64,000 nucleotides of DNA from Undaria pinnatifida (lineage: Eukaryota > Sar > Phaeophyceae > Laminariales > Alariaceae). Location of the stretch: positions 6,211,599 to 6,275,598 of the forward strand of contig JABAKD010000030.1 of NCBI GenBank assembly GCA_012845835.1, written 5' to 3'. The notes beneath the pieces were generated by a model that saw nothing but the letters and a program-made list of their open reading frames with translations, had not been told where the DNA came from and did no database searches. Every line of letters starts with the position of its first letter. Position 1 is the first letter of the stretch. The position numbers and the translations under genes are program-made. Shown one piece after another: positions 45,286-58,050 of the stretch.

Positions 45286-45494
45286 AAACTTCAGCTGAGG
45301 GGCAACCGTGATACTAGGAGGGGCATGGGGGCGGATGACAGATTCATACATCCACACCCACCCATGATGACACCGGTCACATGCCCTGGGCGCGTGTTGC
45401 ATTTCTTGGTGTTGTGATCAGAGTTTAACAATGATATGTAAAAAACACAACACATCTATCATCTATCTGAATCAGATAGATGACGATGATCATT
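45286..45494. repeat. 209-bp direct repeat, right copy
   Basis: See the left copy. The sequence after it (CATAACAGCG) does not match the sequence after the left copy, so the similarity stops sharply at CATT. Confidence 0.95.
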
Positions 45495-45856
45495 CATAAC
45501 AGCGTAGCGTTGAATGCTGCAATCTCAGCATCGACACATTAATAATAATCCAAACAAACTTGGAAATCGTGAACACCTTTTTTTCCAAGTTGTATATTTG
45601 ATCATTCTTTGGGTTCTAGGTGCATTCGCAACTAAGAAAGCCACCGACAAAACCATAGTCTATAGCCTAGTCTATATCCACTGCTGCTATTATTAATAGT
45701 GGGTACTCCCAAAGTATGCCAGAACCGGCCGGTATTATAGCGGAGAAAAGAAACATTTATTTGCTGCGCTGTATGCACTAAAACAAAATAACAGGGCCAT
45801 CTCCCGTGCTAATGTATGGTATCTCGTAGCCTTGCACCGGTCCCTTCTCTTTCTCG
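45495..45856. other. Intergenic stretch, no gene seen
   Basis: This is AT-rich sequence with no recognisable coding or RNA gene between two retroposon copies. Confidence 0.4.
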
Positions 45857-45955
45857 TTTTTTTTTTTTTTTTTTTTCTTAATTTTTTTTTTATCCTCCGG
45901 CGGATGGGGAAAAACAAAGCTTTAGCTCACCACACTTCCACGTATTTTCATACGC
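45857..45955 (-). mobile_element. Poly(A)-tailed short retroposon, copy 3 (truncated)
   Basis: A long broken T run (45857-45891) is followed by ATCCTCCGGCGGATGGGGAA, AAACAAAGCTTTAGCTCACC and ACACTTCCACGTATTTTCAT. It matches the copy at 45084 for about 70 bp and then stops, as for 5'-truncated retroposons read on the minus strand. Confidence 0.6.
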
Positions 45956-46401
45956 AAATATTGTTCAGAACGCGTGTAGTATGTGGATGGATGGCCGTTC
46001 TCTTCTTTTTTGTTAAATGTACAGAAAGCATAATAAAGTACCTGTTTATGATACGTGCGGCCCTTACTTTTTGTATGCGCACGTTGGCTGTGAAGCGCTG
46101 CATCTAGACCTGTAGTCTACCATATTTTTTCTTTTCTTTGTTTCTTTTCTCCAATTAACTTACTACGTCTGTCGTGCGTATTATGCGCAGTGATAGATAC
46201 TATCGTACGTGTAATATATACGTGGTAGTCTTTCTTGGGTGGCAATCGGTATATATAGACTACCAGGGTAGTCGTTTTCTCCAGGCGTGAGTAATGAGAC
46301 GTATGCACCGGTATGGACCTGGCACATCGTAGACTGACTCCCGATTTCACTTTTTTTTATATATTTCTGGTGGAGGCATGAATTGCGTCAGCTGTACTGG
46401 G

Positions 46402-46736
<335 letters not shown>

Positions 46737-47673
46737 TCTCTCTATCTTCGTGCTCTACAGTACGGACACTGGGTGTGCTGGATGTCGACGAGTAGAAGAA
46801 CGGTTTAATGTGAAGAACACACACACACATACTACATACCTCGGGTAGTAGCAACGACGGCTGATTGCTGGGTTTCTAAAACAAGCAACAATGCAATGGA
46901 CAACGAATGAATGTTGCAATCTTTGCTGCTTGTTCGTGCGCGATGCGTGACTTTGGTATTGTAGCAAACGCGTACGTATGATACCGGACAACACAACAAG
47001 CACCTTTTGCATTGAGAAGAAGCTGGAAATCTTCTTATTTGGCCCCGCTCCCCGCCACAATCATCCTAAATTCGTCGAACTCACAGCTGACGTCGTTGAA
47101 ATAGTTTATTAAATCATGCCATGGTTTTCGTAGTATTTCGTCTTTTCAATTTTCGTTTTGCAGGGAAGCACGGCGAAAAACACCGGAAAGACGGCCCAGG
47201 TTGACATCGTCTCACAGCACCGAAGCTCCTGCAGCTCGCGGAACTCGCGTGGAGGCGAGGGTGTTCGCGAGCATGGGTTTCAAGGGAGCGTCGAACCTGA
47301 CGCTGACCTTGCTGGCGCTAGCGACAGATCGTGGTAGTTGTTCCTCGATTTCTTATTCAAGATGGGGCATGAGGGGCTACAAGCACTTGGGTGAGTGTGG
47401 TTTTGGAACAAGATTGTGAGGTATGGATAATGCGACTGCTGCTTGCTGAAATAGGTGCGGTCGGTAGTACGACAGCGTAGAGGCTCGCCTGCCGTCTGCT
47501 TTGGTGCATGATTGTGCTCGTTCAAGCGATTCCAGGCTTGCTGGCGTGTGAGAACGAGCGGAGTCCGTTGATAATACAGCATACATGCAGTACGCGTGAG
47601 AACGTGACTCTGTGATGCTGCTTATTTGCATTTGTTTGACCATGTATGTGACAAACTGCTTGTTGCACATGCT
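46737..47673. other. Region upstream of the translocase gene
   Basis: No assured exon is present. GCAGGGAAGCACGGCG at 47161 follows a pyrimidine-rich run and could be the 3' splice site of an upstream exon (to about 47200, before GGTTGACATC), but the protein it would encode is not recognisable. A reverse copy of the CAGCTGTGAGTTCGA repeat lies at 47071-47094. Confidence 0.35.
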
Positions 47674-50600
47674 ATGCCAGCCGCCATTGTTTTCCGTCTA
47701 TCCGAACGCAGGGAAGCAACGGCAGCAGCACTCCACCACTGCTTACCCGTTGACCTTTTGTTGCAGGAAGCCATGCTACCCCTGCCGCCTCTATACACAC
47801 TCCACAGGGTTATACCCTCTTCTCGAGCTCTCAGCGCACGCAAGAGGCGAGGACTTTCGTCCGTCGTGAAGGGCTCTGTGACCCGAATATTTTCATGTAC
47901 TGGTTGCAAGAGTGCAAGTACGTATTATTCCAGTACAACCGCAACTTTCTCTCCTCGCTGCAGCTGTGTCACACACACCCGCCCCCTCCCTCCACGACCG
48001 TCTGCAGGATCCTCGTCGTACGTGGGCAGTGGGCGATCCTTTGTCGCCGGAGATGGCTGTGGTGGCAGCAGCAGCAGCAGTAGCATTCTGCTGGGGTGCA
48101 GAGCCTTGAGAGGTGGGGCCATTTCTCCAGGAGAACCGGCAGCACCAGCAGCAGCGGAACCAGGAAAAAGCGAAAAGATTTCGATTCCGCTGTCTACTCC
48201 GACTTCCACAACAAGTAAACGTTCTGCGGAATCGACAACATCAACTGCAACATCCGCTCAGCGACAACGCGATCCCCAGCAGTACCTCGCCGGTGAACAA
48301 CGAGCCGCCAGCTCGCCCGAGACCGAGACCAAAACGTGGCCGGCACGGGAGGGGTCAGCGGGCCACAGGGCGCTGGATGCGCGTCTGGGCGGCGGCAACG
48401 CCGAGTCCGAGCTAGAGCTGCCGCTGGTCGGCGTCGGAGTCGGCACGGGGGAAGGCGTCGGCGGAGGAGGGGGAGCGGTCGACGTGAGGGGGGGCATGGT
48501 GGCGAGCCTGATAATGAGGGTGTTTCACATCGATAGGCACGAACTCAAGAAGTTTTTGTACATGTCCTTCATGATGTTCGCCATCATCTACGTGTTCACC
48601 ATGACCAGGTGAGCGTGTGGAGCCGACTTGCGCTGTACGGCTATGTGCGGTTACTATTAATATTAATACTGTACTGGACACTTGTGCACAGGCAGAGGAA
48701 GCTGCGGTCACTCTCACACCTGGTACTTGGCACTTCGAGTCCTATGTACTGCACTGTATATGCGGTGGAGGCGGGGGCGGTGTTTTATTTTTTGTCCCAC
48801 CGGCGGGACCCACTTGTCTTGCGGTATGAGTAGGAATACGTCGCAGTAACTCTGGAGAAAACGTGCTGCTTTTTCCAAGTCTCCCATTTTTTCCAAACAA
48901 AGCACCTGATGTGTGAGTACAACGCCATTGCAGTTTTGTTATGCCTTGGCCTAGCTTCGACATATTTGTTGACAGTCCACTTGTCCACTCTCCAAAAAAA
49001 CACCAAGACAGCAATTTACAGCTGAAGAGTAGCACAGGAGTAACCTTTCGTTGCCTCGGCGGCGTGCGTCGACGACTGATTTTGTGGCTCTCATTCCTCC
49101 CTCCTGTTACCTGTGACACGAGGTGCTCCGCCGTGCCCCTGCACGGAACCCTGTGCGAGGCAGATGGCATTGCTAGATATGATACAGCAGTAGCTACTGG
49201 TGGTAAAAGAGCGCTTGTCGCTAGACGGCGGTGCCGACGGGCGGCTGCTGCCAGCTGTCCTGGCCCCGGGTGGGTGCGGGGCCTTCCAGCATCTCGGCCG
49301 CGCCTGCGACGGCAGCATGCCGGGCTTGTTCCTACTATTTTACTCAGTGTAAATGTAACCGATTTGCTCCTCTCCGTGTCTCGGACGCACTTGCAGCAGT
49401 TGTACTTTCAACCTGCACTCGCGCTCTAACTTCAAACATACCAGGTTGTTGTTGTTGTTGTTGTTGTTGTTGTTGCTGTTGTTGTTTTCTCACATGAACT
49501 CTTGTAAAAAAATCCAGAGTCCGTGGTCACACAAAGGTGCCCAGGTATAGTATAACGGCGACATCTGCAATGCTGCAGCCTGCAGCTGTGTTTTTTCTTG
49601 TATTTTGCATTTGACTATCCAATCAGCGTTCGTACCCGATCGTACCCGGCGGAAGGAAACAATGAACGTCGTGTTCCGTGTTCATATTCCATTTCATTCA
49701 TGCCTGGTACGTACTATTTGTAGACTGGCACAAACAAACAGCAGTAGTATTCATACGTAGTCACAGCGGTACTAGGTACATGCACTTTTCATTTTTGATA
49801 CCAGGTACCAGTTACTCAGTACCCCATCATGTGATGAGATATGCTGGTGTATACCATGAAATTACGAAGTTCTGCCTGTACTCAAGGTCTGGACCGTAAG
49901 TTTGCGGCTTACTGTAAGCTCTATTGCTGGTGAACTACTCTGTATTACACGATATGCCAAGTGTACAACTCTGAGTATCTACCGATAAATTTATCGAACT
50001 CACAGCTGACGTGTGTATATAACTAATAAAACTAGAGTTCCACGAACACAGCAACCACCAGTCAGTGCAGTGCCGGGCTTGGTGTCTGGTACCTGGTATT
50101 CACTGCGTGTTTTCCCGACATCACCAGGTACTCTGGGCTAGCCTACTACTGTACCTTCTATAGTCTACGGTCTACTACTATACGCACCTTCTTTAGTCTA
50201 TAGTCCACTACTGCTGTACCTTCTTTAGTCGTGTCCTCGGGTCTGGGGTCTCGTGAACATAGCAAGGCTTTCCTCCCAATTGTCAGCATTCAACATTCCC
50301 GCTAACGTATGCACGTCAATATGGTATACCGATAATGCGGCATTAACACTGCTAAAAAAGCCTTTTCGGCTTATCTCTTTTTTTTGTATGTCGGCAGTTT
50401 CCTTCTCGTTCATGAATTTCTCAGTAAAATTCCATTGGTGAATAGTGCAGAAACCACCGGTCGTAAATAGTGCTAGGTACAGCTGTACGACGCTGTCAAT
50501 CTTGCAATACAAAACCGTTGTGGGTTCTTGTGCGAAGCATTTTCGCCGACATGCGTGTTCGTCGATTTTTTTGCATGTGTCGTGTCACCGCGGCATGATA

Positions 50601-53600
50601 GACAGGTCGCCCCGGTAGCGTATCAGGTTATCCTCCAGCCTGGTATTGGTCAGTTTCGTGAGTTCGAGCCCCGCCGAGTGTATTTTCGTATAAATTCGTT
50701 GGGACTTTTTCTTGTGCACAAATTGACTTGCGGAAAGCGCGAGAGCATGAGTTAGCAACACTCGATGAAAAATCGACGAGCAGTGGGATTGCTGAACCCT
50801 ATGCGCGATAAAAATTGAAGGCAAGAACCGGGGGGGAGAAGGGACGACACCTGTGACCACGGCTTGTTCAGAAACTGGAAAGTAAAAGTGTGATGAAGGG
50901 AAGGGAAGGAAGGGAAGGGTGTTTGCGCTGCTCTCGCCCTAATTATAGACGCGGGCAAGAAAGCCTTGCCGACGGGCAAACAAACAGCCTCGCGTATGTC
51001 TGTCTGTGCAGCCGTGCGCTCAGGACCTCGGATGGGACGATCGGTTCTGGGGACGGGGTGGGAGGAGGGAGATTGATGTGCACTCGTGGGCTTCTTGCTC
51101 TGTGTGGCTGAAGGGATTGGGAGTTTGTTCCTGAGTGCCAGACAAAAGGAGAGGTGGGGGAGAGACTTCTCTGAGAGAACAAACGGCGACACGATAACGC
51201 CTTTTATGGGGGGGAGGGGGTCCCTGAGAGAAGAAAGAACGCCTTTTTGTTTGACCCGCGGCTACGTAAAATACCTGCGCAATGGGAGCAGGGAGGTTTA
51301 GCCTGTCGCCGGCGAGGGGGAGAAGGTGGAGGTGGAGGCATCCACCCTCTCAATCTGAGTCGAATTATATAGGGGGAGTAGCTGGGCGGGTAGAAGGACG
51401 GAGACACGAGGAGGCGACGTCGCTACTGCTGTCAGGGGGTGTTGGAGCCTCTCTGTGAAGAACGAAGAACATGTTTCGGCGGCGTGAATTATTAGGATAC
51501 GACGGCCTGAGCGCGAGTTTTGTTGGATCACGCCGGGGCTGCGAGGATGCTCTCTTATAATTTGTGCTTACGAATCAACATCACTGCTGCCGTAAACTTG
51601 AGCTGCTCTTGTTGCTGCTACTGTCGATGTTGCTCGTTGTGCTACCCCTGTTGCTCCTCTTCCTTTTCCTGATGCTGCTACTGCTCCTTATCCGTATTGA
51701 TAAACGCTGTCCTTTTCGGTGAAAGCCAACCTGATGTTGCGACGTCTGTTCTGCTGCCGTCTTCCCGCCTTGCCCGTGTTTGTTCGCCACTCGCCTGCCT
51801 CCCAGGGACACGAAGGACGCGCTGATCGTGACCAACTGCGGGGCGGAGGCGATTGCCTTCTTGAAGGTATCAGGCACAGTACGCGGGTAGACTAAGAGAG
51901 AGGTGGGGTAGTTTGGTGATGGCTGGGAGATTGCGAAGCCGGGTCGGGTCACCCGCCCGTCCCTGCTGCTGCGAATACGTTTATTGAGGCACCCCTGATT
52001 GCAAACCTGGTGTGTAAATGTATCTCTGCGCACACTCAGCGTAAGTATTTGGTTTAGTCTCAGCCATTTGTATTATGGGGGGGTGAGGGGTGATTCATGG
52101 TAGGTCTCTAGATAAACACTTTCGCTGACACTAAAACCCCCCAAACGCACTAGAAAAAACAGTGTATTAACATTAACGTTGGGAGTCATCCGGGGTAAAG
52201 TTGGATCGATTCAAGTCCCGAGAGCGACTCGAGCTTCTCTCCCTGCCCCACCTTCCCCCTTCCCTACCTCCGCCTTCCACGGTGGCACACCGCGCGCCCT
52301 CCCCGTAAAGGTTTACGCAGTGCTTCCCGCGGCGGCTCTTTTCATGGTGGGATATAACTGGCTCTCGAACCATGTGGGAAGCAGGGCGCTGTTCCACATG
52401 ACGATAACTCCTTTCTTCGCCTTCTACGCGCTGTTCGCGTTCGTAATGTACCCCATGCGAGGGGTCATGCACCACGCCGCAGGTGGGAAGGAGATGGGGG
52501 GAAAGGGGGGCGGGGGCGGGGGGGGGTGACCTACATTGCCCGCCACATAAAATATGAAATGCCAAACGTCCGTACTTTTAGGGCGGGGGGAGTTAGCAAG
52601 GCTGACTCGTGCTTGGATCTGCTTCAGTGTCCCGTTCTTCGTGTCGTTTTTTTTTCTCGTTTCGTGTGACACGTAGCTCTGTTGTGTTATAGGTGGAGCC
52701 ACCCCCCCCCCCCCTCCACCCCCCACCCGCCTATACCCCTCACCGCCGCCGTGCACCCCCACACAGCGCACGCCGCGGCTGTTGTCGGCATTCTGCGCGA
52801 TCCGCCCGTCTTTTTTTTGTCGTCCTCGCGAGTGTGGGCAGGCGGAGAGAACGGAAAATGGGTGACATCATGCGTCTCATATTTCATGTGTGCCTGCTAT
52901 GGTTTTTGGAAAATCGAGAATGTTAGCGGACGGCACTTTAGTGGGCCTGTGACGGGCGGCGGTCTAGATTTAGTGTACTATTTTTAGTGTGGGAGCTCTC
53001 AAATATGTGCCTGACGACAACCAAAACTGCCGTCTCCTCGTAGCGTTGTTTGTGGGGAAACACGTGCGTTTGTATGTGTGCGTGACCTTTGTTGTGACAA
53101 GCGTCCTTTCTCAAGAGTTTCCTGTGCTCGCGCTCTTTGGCCGCCGACGCCCGCCACTCCCCCGGCCGTCGCTTCTTGATATTGATAACGTAGGTGCTAT
53201 GGGGAAAGACGAACACATGTTCTCTCACATGATCAACATCGGGCGGTTCTGGATGTTCTCGCTCTACTACGTCGTGTCGGAGCTGTGGGGATCGGTGGGT
53301 TGAGAGTCAACGAGCTCAAGTGCGCGCGCCGCGGGGACGGGATCGATAGCCAACGAGCTCGCGCGGACGGGGGGAGTCGACCCCTCGACCCCCTCCCTTT
53401 CCCGTTTTTTATTAATAGGGCCCCAGTGCCTCAATGTTTGTCTCGATGTCTACCGCGATGCTTCAATGCCTCAATTTCTCAATGTCTGTCTCGATGGCTA
53501 CGTCGACGACGGCGACCGCAGGCGGGAGTTCCTTTGCTGTTCTGGACATGCGCGAATGAGGTCACGCCCATCGCGCAGGCCAAGCGCTTCTACCCTCTGT

Positions 53601-56600
53601 TCGCCATCCTCGGCAACCTGGCCCCCATCGCGTCGGGGCAGACGATGGCCTACGTCAGCCGGAACCGGCCCGCGGGGATGGACGCCGACATGGCCTTCGA
53701 GCGCACGCTCAAGGCAAGGTTCCTATGGTGGTGTTGGTCTTAGTGGTGTTGTTGTTGGTGTTGTTGTTGTTGTTGTTGTTGTTTTTGTTGTGGATTGTAC
53801 GCATCGTATGTGTATCTCGGGTGTTGTTTTGTTTTTGCCGCCAAGAGTGCGAGGAGAAAGAAGCAGCGCGACATGTTTGTGGTTGTTTTTATGGATGTTG
53901 TAGCTGCTGCGGCGGCGACCTTTTTGGTTGATATCGTGCGCGTTATTGGAGGATAACTCGCATGGTGTGCATGTTATTTGCCGGTTGTGGCACCCCAAGA
54001 CCCTTCGCTATCGCGGTTGTTGTCGTCGTGGTTATGGTCGTGGTCGAAGGTCCCCTCAGATCGCTTAGCTTTGTCCGACCCGTCGCCTGCTGTTGCGCAC
54101 CCCCCCACCCCATTTGGTTCTTAGAGTGACTCTCGCTCCCCCCTCTCCCTGTCCGACCTTCTCGCCCTGCGTGTATGATACGTGCGTGCGTCACTGTTTG
54201 CTCTGTGTGTGCGGACGCCAGATTTTGTCTACTTTGATCCTCGGCGCCGGCGGGTCGATCATGGTATTTTACGAGATTATCATGGCCATTAGCCGAAGGG
54301 AGGCCGAAGACTGTGAGTACTACGTATTCGTACCCGTGCTGCTTTACCGAAACGTGGCAATGGGTGGAAACGAGCAACGGCTATCGTCGTTCAAGGGCCT
54401 CGCCCGGTAGACATCACCGTTTTGTTTGGTTTTCGTTTTGTTTTGTTTTTGTTCGTGTTTTTGGTTTTGTTTTTTCGTCCGTGTTTTGGTTTGTGTGCGC
54501 TGATTTTGTGTTTGTGTGTGCTGGTTTTATGTTTGTGTGTGCTGGTTTTGTGTTTGTGTGTGCGTGTTTCTCTTTTGTGTACTGACTGCATGGTATTTAA
54601 GGTGCATCATGCCTGACGCCCCCCTTTCCACAAAACTTCTTGCCCTCCCGTAAAAATCGGTGACAACAATAACAACGATAACGGCGACTGCAACCACGAT
54701 CACGACAACGATAACAACGACAACGGCAACAACAACGACAACCTCCACCACACCTACCACCGCAACCACCACCTCGACCACGACGATGGCGACAACGACG
54801 ACCACAACAACCCTCACCATAATCACCACCACCACCACCACAACCACAACCACAACAACAACCTCCTCCAAAACCTGCAACGCTAACGTTACCTTGGTTA
54901 ACGGTACCCGTCACGGCAGCCGAAGCGCGTAAGAGCCCCGGGGAGCGAAGGCGCAAGGAAAGGGCCTTGCGAAAGGAGAAGACGAAGCAGAAGATGGGCC
55001 TTCTGGACTCGTTTAGGGTCCTCTCTAAGTCCAAGTACCTGGGCTACGTGGGACTGATCGTTGTCAGCTACGGCCTCTCCATGGAGTTTACCGAGATCGT
55101 GTGGAAGGTGAGTTGCCGCCTTAGTGGTCGTGATAGATCGGGGGGGGGAGGGGGGGGGGGAGGGGGGGGGGGGGGGCTTGATTGATCGGGTCGGGGGGGA
55201 TATGATATGCTACGATATGACACGACACGATATGATTCGATACGATATGATACGATACGCGATGCTGCTGCACGCTACGATTCAAAACGAGACTGCATGA
55301 TACGATATGATAACGATATGATATACGATACGATGCGACAACGTTACGATACGGTGTGACAACGTTGCGATACGATGCGATATGGTGATCCCAACACGAA
55401 AAAACGTCATCGCTTCCCTTCCAGGCGATCGTGAAGCTCGCATACCCGGACAAATCTGACTACATGGCCTTCATGGGACAGTACAGCACCATTGTCGGGG
55501 CCACGACGTTCTTGATGCTGCTGGTTGGCAAGGAAGTGATCAAGTACCTCGGATGGGAAGTGGGGGCACTGGCGACTCCAGTGGTTATGGCGGTGCTTGC
55601 GGTGCCCTTTTTCGGGTGAGTCTGAAAGCGTGGAAGGGGGTGGGCGGGGAGGGGAAGAGGGGGGGGGCGGGGGAGGGGTGAAACCCGCTCAGCGATGATA
55701 GAGGGCTTTGTTGTGCTCGATCATTCGTGAAAACAGCGCAAAATCGAGAGAAAAGTTGTAAAAACGAGGAGAAAAATCGAGAAACTATCGGGGGAATGGA
55801 GGGTGATTTTGTTGTGCGTGCCTCGCCCGATGGGGGCTTCCTATACTCGTTTTTTTTTCGTTTTTCGGGCAGACAGCTAGCCTGTACCCGATCTGCTCAT
55901 AGCACACCCTTTCGGCCGGTCTGTACGTGATGATTCGTAGCTTTCGACAGGGAATACCCATCACATGTTCGGTCGATGCGTATTATAGCTTCTAACTTTT
56001 CCCTGTTGCACCCGAATTTACCGTCGCAGTGGCGGTCGATAGATCTGGTCTGTTCTTCACTCGAATTTTCAACGATGTCTTTGCTGCTGCTGCTGCTGCC
56101 ATCTATCATGCACATTCTTACTGGCTCTTTTAACTTTGTAATTTTGTTATTTTGTGACCCGTGAAGGTATATTATGCTGGGTGACATCCAGCAGTCCAGG
56201 CGCACTTTGATGATGGCGGTGTGGGTGGGCATGGTGCAGAATGTTCTGAGCAAGGCCACGAAGTACGCCCTCTTCGACCCCACGAAGGAGATGGCCTACA
56301 TTCCCCTCGACAAGGAGTCCAAGGTCAGAAAAGCATAATTCGAAAAAGAAAATGGAAGGACACGCAGTGTCGTATAATTGTGTCGTTTTGGCGCGCGCTA
56401 CGTGCGGTGACCGGGCGCCCATGTGACCGCGCCGTCTCTTAAGTGTCATCGGCGTTGTGGAGTTTTACTAGTCCTGTCCGGGGGAGGGGCGCGCGGGGGA
56501 AGGGGGCGGGGGGGGGCGGGAGAGGGGTACTCTATTCATGTAGTCGTATAGTGGTATGACCCTCGCACCCCTACAATGCCGGGGTGCTGCAGGTCGGGTT

Positions 56601-58050
56601 TTCACCGGCCAGGCAGAATTGCGTGCACCAAGCGCGTGCGCGCGCGGGGGGGGGGGTACGTTAGCTACCCTGGTGCCTATTGTACACACCTATTATACAC
56701 ATTCAGTTGCTTGCAGAGGTGAAATTAGCAGCTGCACATGAGTACCTGGGAGGTCGGCTGTTTTTTCCCCGGTGGTTGTGTTCAGCACAGCGTTCTGTTC
56801 GATGCTCGTATGATCACAAAAGATAAAAACACGCTTTTCGTAAGCTGCGACGCTCTCTCCGTCTGCAGCACAAAGCTTGGCTTCCTCATTCGCCACGTGC
56901 TTGCTTCGACAGACGCCCCGCGATCCCCCTTGGCATGCCTCTCTCCGACTCCACTCAACCGTTCCGGAAAACCGCCGCTCAGAGCGTAGGTAACCTCCTT
57001 CCCCGTCCCTCCCCCCCCGTTTCTTCTCGCGCACCCGCTTCACCAACTTTTGTGCGGGCTTCAGGTCAAGGGCAAGGCCGCGATCGATGTTTTGGGAGCG
57101 AGGCTGGGGAAGTCGGGTGGAGCCTTGGCCCAACAGGGGTTGGTGGTGGCGTGCGGGTCTATTCTAACGGGGGCTCCGGTTCTGGCTACCTTGTTTGCAT
57201 TGGTGAGGCGTTTTTGGGACAAGGGAGGTGGGCAGGGGGGAGGCAGGGGAGGACTACCATTTTTTGTCTTTGCGGTATGGTGTTTGCCCGTGAGAACCGA
57301 GTGACCCGGTCTGGCCACCCTGTTTGTATGGGTGAGGCGTGCTTGGGACGGGGGGAGCGGGGGAGGAGGTTACCGCTTTTTGTTGCGGCATGGTATTTGC
57401 CCGTGAGAAGGGGGCGCCCGTCCTGGCCACACTGTTCGCAATGGTGAGGCGTGCTTGAGATGGGGGGGTGGAGGGCGGGAGGGACGCGGGGGGGCTGCCA
57501 TTTTTTGTCGTTTTGGTAAATGTTGGTGTTGGCCCATAAGAAGGGGGCGCCCCGTCCTGACCACCATGTTTGTATTGGTGATGCGTTCTTGGGACGGGGA
57601 GGGGGTTTACATTGGTGAGGCGTGTTTGGGAGGGAGGGAGGAGCTGTACTTATTTCATGCATAGCCGTAGTTGTGAGCGGGGGGGCAGGGGGGGAACTGC
57701 CTGATGTTTTCGCGGCGGTATGGCGTCTGGTGTCAGTCGTCTATCCTTTATGACCTTTTGTGTTGGTGCGTGATCTTCTTCCCCGATCTGTGTACGGTAA
57801 ACACCATGACGGGCCCACGTACAGAGGGGTCAGTGCGATGGTCAAGTCTCCTGGTTATCTCCGAGCTTCTTTCCTGGTCTGTAACCGAACTGGCTTCGTT
57901 TCGCTCCGCCGTTGTCGTGGTCTTCCTTCCCTCGTAAACGGCGGAAAACAGGTGTCGGCGATGTGGATCACGTCAGTCATCGGGCTCGGGAAGCTGTTCA
58001 AGGTCAAGCAAGTGGAGGCGGAACAGACGGCTGCCAATGAACACCGATAG
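47674..58050 (+). CDS. NTT: TLC-family ATP/ADP translocase (plastid nucleotide transporter), 11 exons
   Basis: TLC-type transporters exchange ATP and ADP across the inner plastid envelope or, in intracellular bacteria, the cell membrane. Exons: 47674?-48608, 51806-51866, 52311-52482, 53194-53294, 53522-53713, 54222-54312, 54920-55107, 55425-55615, 56167-56323, 57065-57202, 57952-58050. All joins keep frame (774 codons if the start is right). The conserved core begins near 48529. It includes [48 protein letters not shown], a basic loop rich in Arg and Lys, [15 protein letters not shown] and [20 protein letters not shown], all strong TLC signatures, across about 490 residues and roughly a dozen hydrophobic segments. 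The N-terminal ~285 residues are low complexity (Ser, Gly, Ala); a plastid-targeting leader is expected there but the start and any extra intron are unresolved. Intron 5 has a GC donor. Intron 1 (3197 bp) contains a SINE and a retroposon. Confidence 0.92.
49445..49540 (-). mobile_element. AAC-tailed short retroposon, copy 4 (diverged, reverse)
   Basis: On the minus strand, TTGTGTGACCACGGACTCTG followed by TTCATGTGAGAAAACAAC runs into an AAC array (GTT repeat at 49447-49488 on the plus strand). It matches the 3' half of the family and keeps the junction between GTGAGAA and the AAC tail. Confidence 0.6.
50603..50893 (+). mobile_element. tRNA-derived SINE, copy D (translocase intron 1)
   Basis: It matches copy B through its length: AGGTCGCCCCGGTAGCGTA, GTGAGTTCGAGCCCCGCCGA, GACTTGCGGAAAGCGCGAGA, CAGTGGGATTGCTGAACCC, GCGCGATAAAAATTGAAGGC, CTGTGACCACGGCTTGTTCA. 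Its 3' end is GAAGGG repeats, not pure A. Confidence 0.85.
53714..53719 (+). other. Non-canonical GC 5' splice site, translocase intron 5
   Basis: The exon ends AFERTLK at 53713 and GCAAGG follows. The next exon resumes [11 protein letters not shown] in phase 0 at 54222. Using the GT at 53719 would break the frame. Confidence 0.8.
53733..53790. repeat. GTT microsatellite in translocase intron 5
   Basis: This is an interrupted GTT/GGTGTT array. No retroposon body of the AAC-tail family was seen beside it. Confidence 0.75.
54659..54880. repeat. Cryptic ACA/ACG/ACC trinucleotide tract in translocase intron 6
   Basis: About 70 consecutive triplets are of form AC-N or AA-C, giving long Thr frames. 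This is a degenerate simple repeat. Confidence 0.8.
55137..55385. repeat. G-tract followed by cryptic GATAY-rich satellite in translocase intron 7
   Basis: G runs (55141-55176) are followed by about 190 bp of irregular CGATATGATA/TACGATACGA units. Almost the whole 317-bp intron is made of simple sequence. Confidence 0.75.
57176..57640 (+). repeat. Tandem copies of the exon 10 end and its 5' splice site
   Basis: The genuine junction CTTGTTTGCATTG|GTGAGGCG at 57203 is repeated in the intron at 57332, 57444, 57578 and 57615. Each copy has the preceding CCTGGCCAC-CTGTTTG segment in most units and the following CGTGCTTGGGACGGGG. Spacing is about 129, 112, 134 and 37 bp. Intermediate segments share CCATTTTTTGTC and TGGTGTTTGCCCGTGAGAA. 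Confidence 0.8.

Noticed and set aside
45832-46107. Frame with a poly-Phe run
   Set aside because: It is produced by the poly(T) run of a retroposon copy.
48412-48717. Minus-strand frame opposite translocase exon 1
   Set aside because: It is the complement of a confirmed exon and of its donor region; conserved residues lie on the plus strand.
53714-53718. Using the GT at 53719 as donor of translocase intron 5
   Set aside because: It would add five bases and break the frame into the next conserved exon, while the GC donor at 53714 keeps it.
54527-55034. Val-, Gly/Cys- and Thr-rich open frames
   Set aside because: They read a degenerate trinucleotide repeat in translocase intron 6 and overlap the true exon at 54920-55107 in other frames.
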